Below, piece after piece: positions 61,201 through 64,000 of a DNA stretch of 64,000 nucleotides (the first letter of the stretch is position 1; the number at the start of each line of letters is the position of its first letter). Source of the stretch: Mytilus galloprovincialis (taxonomy: Eukaryota; Mollusca; Bivalvia; Mytilida; Mytilidae); the NCBI RefSeq assembly GCF_965363235.1, contig NC_134840.1, forward strand, positions 96,236,416 through 96,300,415, given 5' to 3'. The translations under genes were made by a program, and so were the position numbers. The notes below the pieces were generated by a model. The model had not been told where the DNA came from. It made no database searches and worked only from the letters and a program-made list of their open reading frames with translations.

Positions 61201-63304
61201 CTACATACATAGAAACATTTAGAAACGAACATTTGCCATATTCCTGAATTAGTACAGGACATTTGAAGAAAATATGGTTGTTTTTTAATCTGGTTTCATG
61301 GCTAGTCAACATTCCCACTTATATCATTTATATGGCAATGATGAAAATACCGCTAAAATGGCAACATGACATGACAGGAATTCAGTATAATTAATCGCAA
61401 GAACACCCAGCACAGAGAAAAACATAGATAATAGCAAAATAATACATTACAATATGTTAACCACAGAATAACAACGAACACTTTGCATCAATTTACGACG
61501 AGATATCATAAACAAAACATAAACAAAGACCTGGTAAAATTTCACTTATTTAGACACAGGCCAATTGAATAGATCAACCTATTCGTGATGGTGTCCAATA
61601 TATTTGTCATTTCTAACATTTCCTCATCATAGTTTTGTGTGTGTACAGTTCCTGTACACTCCCGTAAATGTAGTCAGTGTAGTATAAACATTTCATTGTA
61701 AGTAGAACAAAAACATAGAACAGCTAATGTATCTAAGGTAGATAAAAACTGGTTTTTTTTTTAGACTACAACAACAACAGCATCAGGATGTAAAACCGAG
61801 GGTGTCCAAGGAACGTCATATGCCGCACCAATAGCCACTGGTATTGCTGCCCTCACCCTAGAGGCTAAGTAAATACATTTTGATCTTTTTTTTGTTGCTC
61901 ATATAAGTATCGTCACATGTAACTAGTGCTGCTGTGTGATTCCATATTCACCGCATGCTTCTGCAATAGTTGACATTCTTGTTTAAACAAACGCGCATAA
62001 TTCCACTAAATGAGCAATATAAGGTATCGTTACGGACCTGTGTAAAGTAATTCTATGCACGGACTATTTTGACAAACATATGGACGGAAATTAAGAATAT
62101 AACAATTGTAGCCTTTGTATGAGGTTAATACAAGTCAATATATTCCTTAACTCCATATTAATAAAACTTTAATAGTTTTTTTTTTATGAATGGGAATTTG
62201 AATAACTTAGAATAATAATCTGCAGAAAGATATATTCACCAAACAAAACGTCGCGTGCTTTTACTTGTATAATTTAGGTAAAAAACTTTGATGTCAGTTG
62301 GGTTTGGTAAATAATGTCAATTACATGCAGTTCTCCCAGAATATTGCATAAAATGACTATAACTGTATCATTTTGCAAAGCAGTATCGTCACCACTGATC
62401 GAAATAATTTAATCGGTATAAAAGTATACAATACATTTATTTGACGCATTTAGTACATACAATACAGTAGTTGATACTTGAGCAGTCAAATGCAAATCGA
62501 GTATTCATTGCACAAAGTAATTGTGATTCAACAGTTCATGGGAATCAGTAAAGTAAACATATAACTGCTAGTTTCATTAGCTTATTATGACAGACATTGG
62601 TTAGAGGTATAGGGGAGGGTTGAGATCTCACAAACATGTTTAACCCCGCCGCATTTTTGCGCCTGTCCCAAGTCAGGAGCCTCTGGCCTTTGTTAGTCTT
62701 GTATTATTTTAATTTTAGTTTCTTGTGTACAGTTTGGAAATTAGTATGGCGTTCATTATCACTGGACTAGCATATATTTGTTTAGGGGCCAGCTGAAGGA
62801 CGCTCCGGGTGCGGGAATTTCTCGCTACATTGAAGACCTGTTGGTGACCCTCTGCTGTTGTTTTTTATTTGGTCGGGTTGTTGTCTCTTTGACACATTCC
62901 CCATTTCCATTTTCCATTTTATGACATATCATAACATTCTTTGTATAGCATACAGTGCCGATCATGGTTTTTGTTTCTACATGCCAGACTGAATATGGAT
63001 CATTTACTGGTATTAATATTATGTCGCATATAATCAAAAATATCTCTAAAGCATAACATTTATATTTTGTTAAAGTGTATTCTCGGTACATGTTTTCTAA
63101 ACAGAGTATCTTCAATGATATTTAAATTGTAAAGCAATGTTGCTACGTTTACCCTCAGTTGTGTAGATTATTGTCTTTATATTTATATTGCCAGTCCAAA
63201 CCTGACCTGGAGAGATATACAACATCTGATTGTTTTCACATCAAACAGGAATGGTTTTAATGACACGTACTCTGAATGGTCTATCAACGGGGCAAATAAA
63301 GAAT
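52010..63304 (+). CDS. Proprotein convertase-like serine protease (PC-like gene 2), first 10 coding exons, truncated by window end
   Basis: Ten exons (1303 bases, 434 codons plus one base) join without a stop. They cover signal peptide, prodomain ending RRAR at 128-131, and the S8B catalytic domain through the exon matching gene 1 exon 10. Catalytic residues are Asp172 (VLDDG), His209 (SHGTECSG), Asn310 (WAAGNGG) and Ser381 (QGTSYAAP). Exons 2-10 equal those of gene 1 in length and phase, so it is a tandem duplicate. By hand count exon 4 matches at 38 of 43 residues and exon 8 at 57 of 68. Exon 1 is 9 bases longer. The P domain, stalk and membrane span are presumably beyond base 64000. Differences from gene 1: WGPGELTG instead of WGPDDGTG, HLDL instead of HPDL, Cys retained after HGTE, and a GC donor on intron 8. 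Confidence 0.92.
53795..53993 (+). repeat. Dispersed repeat family A copy
   Basis: Good copy with CCTGTACCAAGTCAGGAATA, TGATTATGGACTTTCCGAAT and TTTTGTGATTTTACTTTTTT, in intron 1 of gene 2. Confidence 0.85.
54784..54900 (+). CDS. Gene 2 coding exon 2: prodomain
   Basis: Residues 78-116, phase 0. FWIGETKYITAQLRQTKTKE and VLSTLREDPDVNVLRQ parallel gene 1 exon 2. Splice sites are TTTTAG and GTAAGA. Confidence 0.9.
55646..55726 (+). CDS. Gene 2 coding exon 3: prodomain cleavage site
   Basis: Residues 117-143. VTQEKAHTRRARTLDTKWSK contains RRAR, the predicted autocleavage site. The mature enzyme would start at Thr132. It ends LWYL. Splice sites are TTATAG and GTAAGT. Confidence 0.9.
57179..57307 (+). 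CDS. Gene 2 coding exon 4: catalytic Asp
   Basis: Residues 144-186. KAWADGYSGMGITIAVLDDG carries Asp172. The family's HPDL is HLDL here. Splice sites are TTTCAG and GTAAGA. Confidence 0.93.
57735..57995 (-). repeat. Dispersed repeat family B copy
   Basis: Minus-orientation copy with GAATGGAAATGGTGAATGTG, CCGGAGGCGTGCTTAAGC and TAGGCTCCTGACTTGGGAAA, in intron 4. A plus-strand family B fragment (about 57371-57500) lies in the same intron. Confidence 0.8.
58268..58332 (+). CDS. Gene 2 coding exon 5: acidic calcium-site loop
   Basis: Residues 187-207 plus two bases. DKDFYDYDDDPRHEGGN, as short as in gene 1. Splice sites are GCACAG and GTAAAA. Confidence 0.9.
58905..58993 (+). CDS. Gene 2 coding exon 6: catalytic His
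   Basis: Completes Ser208, then His209 in HGTECSGLIGAVKDNNICVV and GVAFSCTLI. It keeps the Cys after HGTE that gene 1 lacks, and has an additional Cys in SCTLI. Splice sites are TTTTAG and GTAAGT. Confidence 0.93.
59771..59943 (+). CDS. Gene 2 coding exon 7: S1/S4 pocket region
   Basis: Completes Gly238, then to residue 295. DSDEAQALNHYISKIDIYSN is conserved. The pocket motif reads SWGPGELTGFEEP, without the Asp pair of gene 1 or furin. Splice sites are TTTACAG and GTAAGT. Confidence 0.93.
60612..60815 (+). CDS. Gene 2 coding exon 8: oxyanion Asn, GC donor
   Basis: Residues 296-363. GRNGKGSIYIWAAGNGG carries Asn310. The two disulfide Cys and CNADGY are kept. The exon must end at ATG before GCAAGT, a non-canonical GC donor, to match gene 1's exon length and stay in frame. 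The acceptor is GAAAG. Confidence 0.9.
61190..61330 (-). repeat. Family A fragment
   Basis: Contains TTTGCCATATTCCTGAATTA and AATCTGGTTTCATGGCTAGT, in intron 8 of gene 2. Confidence 0.6.
61765..61868 (+). CDS. Gene 2 coding exon 9: catalytic Ser
   Basis: Residues 364-397 plus two bases. ASGCKTEGVQGTSYAAPIAT carries Ser381, after a Thr run as in gene 1. It ends LTLEA. Splice sites are TTTTTTTTTAG and GTAAAT. Confidence 0.93.
62605..62925 (+). repeat. Dispersed repeat family B copy
   Basis: Contains TCCCAAGTCAGGAGCCTCTG, GGGGCCAGCTGAAGGACGCT and TTTGACACATTCCCCATTTC, in intron 9 of gene 2. Confidence 0.85.
63195..63304 (+). CDS. Gene 2 coding exon 10: end of catalytic domain
   Basis: Completes Asn398, then PNLTWRDIQHLIVFTSNRNG and DTYSEWSINGANKE, ending in phase 1 before GTGAGT. 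This is the last exon inside the window. Confidence 0.92.
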
Positions 63305-63424
63305 GTGAGTTTCTCAGGGGAAAATAATAATAAATAAAAAAAAAGCTCTCAGACTATCCAAACAAAAACCAAAGTTCAAAAAAGGATTATTTAGTTTTAA
63401 ACCAAAGGCAAAGTATACTGAAAG

Positions 63425-63660
63425 GACATAAACCCTCGTTAGTTGATAATAAATTGACATTGCCATGCCTAAACACGACAAAGACAAACAGACATAGAAC
63501 CGCACACAAAGCACAACATAGAAAACAAACGACTGTTAAACACAAATCAAACGAAACACTCTGCGTGATTCCTGGATCTCCGAAAGGTCAAGCAGAATTT
63601 CATCCACATGTGGCACTCGTCGTTTTGCTCATATAAGTACAGACCCGGTGATAAAGGGGA
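63425..63660 (-). repeat. Penelope-like 3' tail copy
   Basis: Degraded reverse complement of the tail, with GACATTGCCATGCCTAAACA, CACAACATAGAAAACAAACG and CATCCACATGTGGCACTCGT, in intron 10 of gene 2. Confidence 0.65.
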
Positions 63661-64000
63661 ACAGGATTGTTGTTTTGACAATTGAAACATATCCATCATC
63701 ATCTGTCAAACATATATTCTAAAACACTCAACCAGCTCATGGTATCGTCCGTATAATTAATAAAGCGTTGATTTTAACTTCCTCACTTAGAACTCTTGTT
63801 TAAATATCTTCCTTGTAAGCAGCTACCTTCCTGGAGGAAAGCATGGTATGAATATCAAATAAACTGGCAGATATGTAGTCTGTATTCATGCGCTCCTATA
63901 ATGATGCTAAATGGAAAGTTCAAAATTGGGAAGATTAAATCCTCTCTTTTATCCGAAATTTTAGTTTTCAAAACCCAACATAAAATTAAAACTGGTGACA

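Noticed and set aside
1-64000. tRNA, rRNA or snRNA genes
   Set aside because: None recognised by eye. A covariance-model scan was not possible, so small RNA genes cannot be excluded.

Overview
The window is AT-rich, intron-rich animal DNA. Several interspersed repeats resemble families I associate with bivalve molluscs, so a marine mussel such as Mytilus or a close relative is the likely source. That assignment is an inference from memory, not a database match. No rRNA, tRNA, CRISPR array or bacterial gene was seen.

The only host genes I can support are two tandem, same-strand paralogues of a proprotein convertase (subtilisin/kexin/furin, peptidase family S8B). PC-like gene 1 runs from 15954 to 45092. 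It has 16 coding exons that join without a stop into 723 residues: signal peptide, inhibitory prodomain, S8 catalytic domain, P domain, Thr-rich stalk, one membrane span and a 41-residue tail. PC-like gene 2 starts at 52010 and its first ten coding exons are in the window, to 63304. The rest, from the end of the catalytic domain onward, lies beyond base 64000. Exons 2-10 have identical lengths and phases in the two genes (117, 81, 129, 65, 89, 173, 204, 104 and 110 bases). Both keep Asp/His/Asn/Ser catalytic residues. They differ from each other and from furin at residues lining the basic-residue pockets, which makes them the most interesting content here.

Region by region: 1-3 kb holds a decayed Penelope-like reverse transcriptase followed by a dispersed repeat. 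About 3.7-6.5 kb on the minus strand is a broken BEL/Pao LTR-retrotransposon fossil. 6.5-15.9 kb is gene-free, with a family A repeat, a TTAA-flanked inverted-repeat element (9.8-10.5 kb), another family A copy and a large hairpin (13.6 kb). 15.9-45.1 kb is gene 1, whose introns are swollen by repeats. 45.1-52.0 kb is intergenic, with a Penelope-like tail, a Penelope-like fragment, a 45-base perfect hairpin next to a 0.5-kb inverted-repeat element, and an 835-base, 33-base-unit minisatellite. 52.0-64 kb is gene 2.

At least six interspersed families (called A-E here, plus the Penelope-like 3' tail) recur through introns and spacers. They account for much of the intron-length difference between the two genes.
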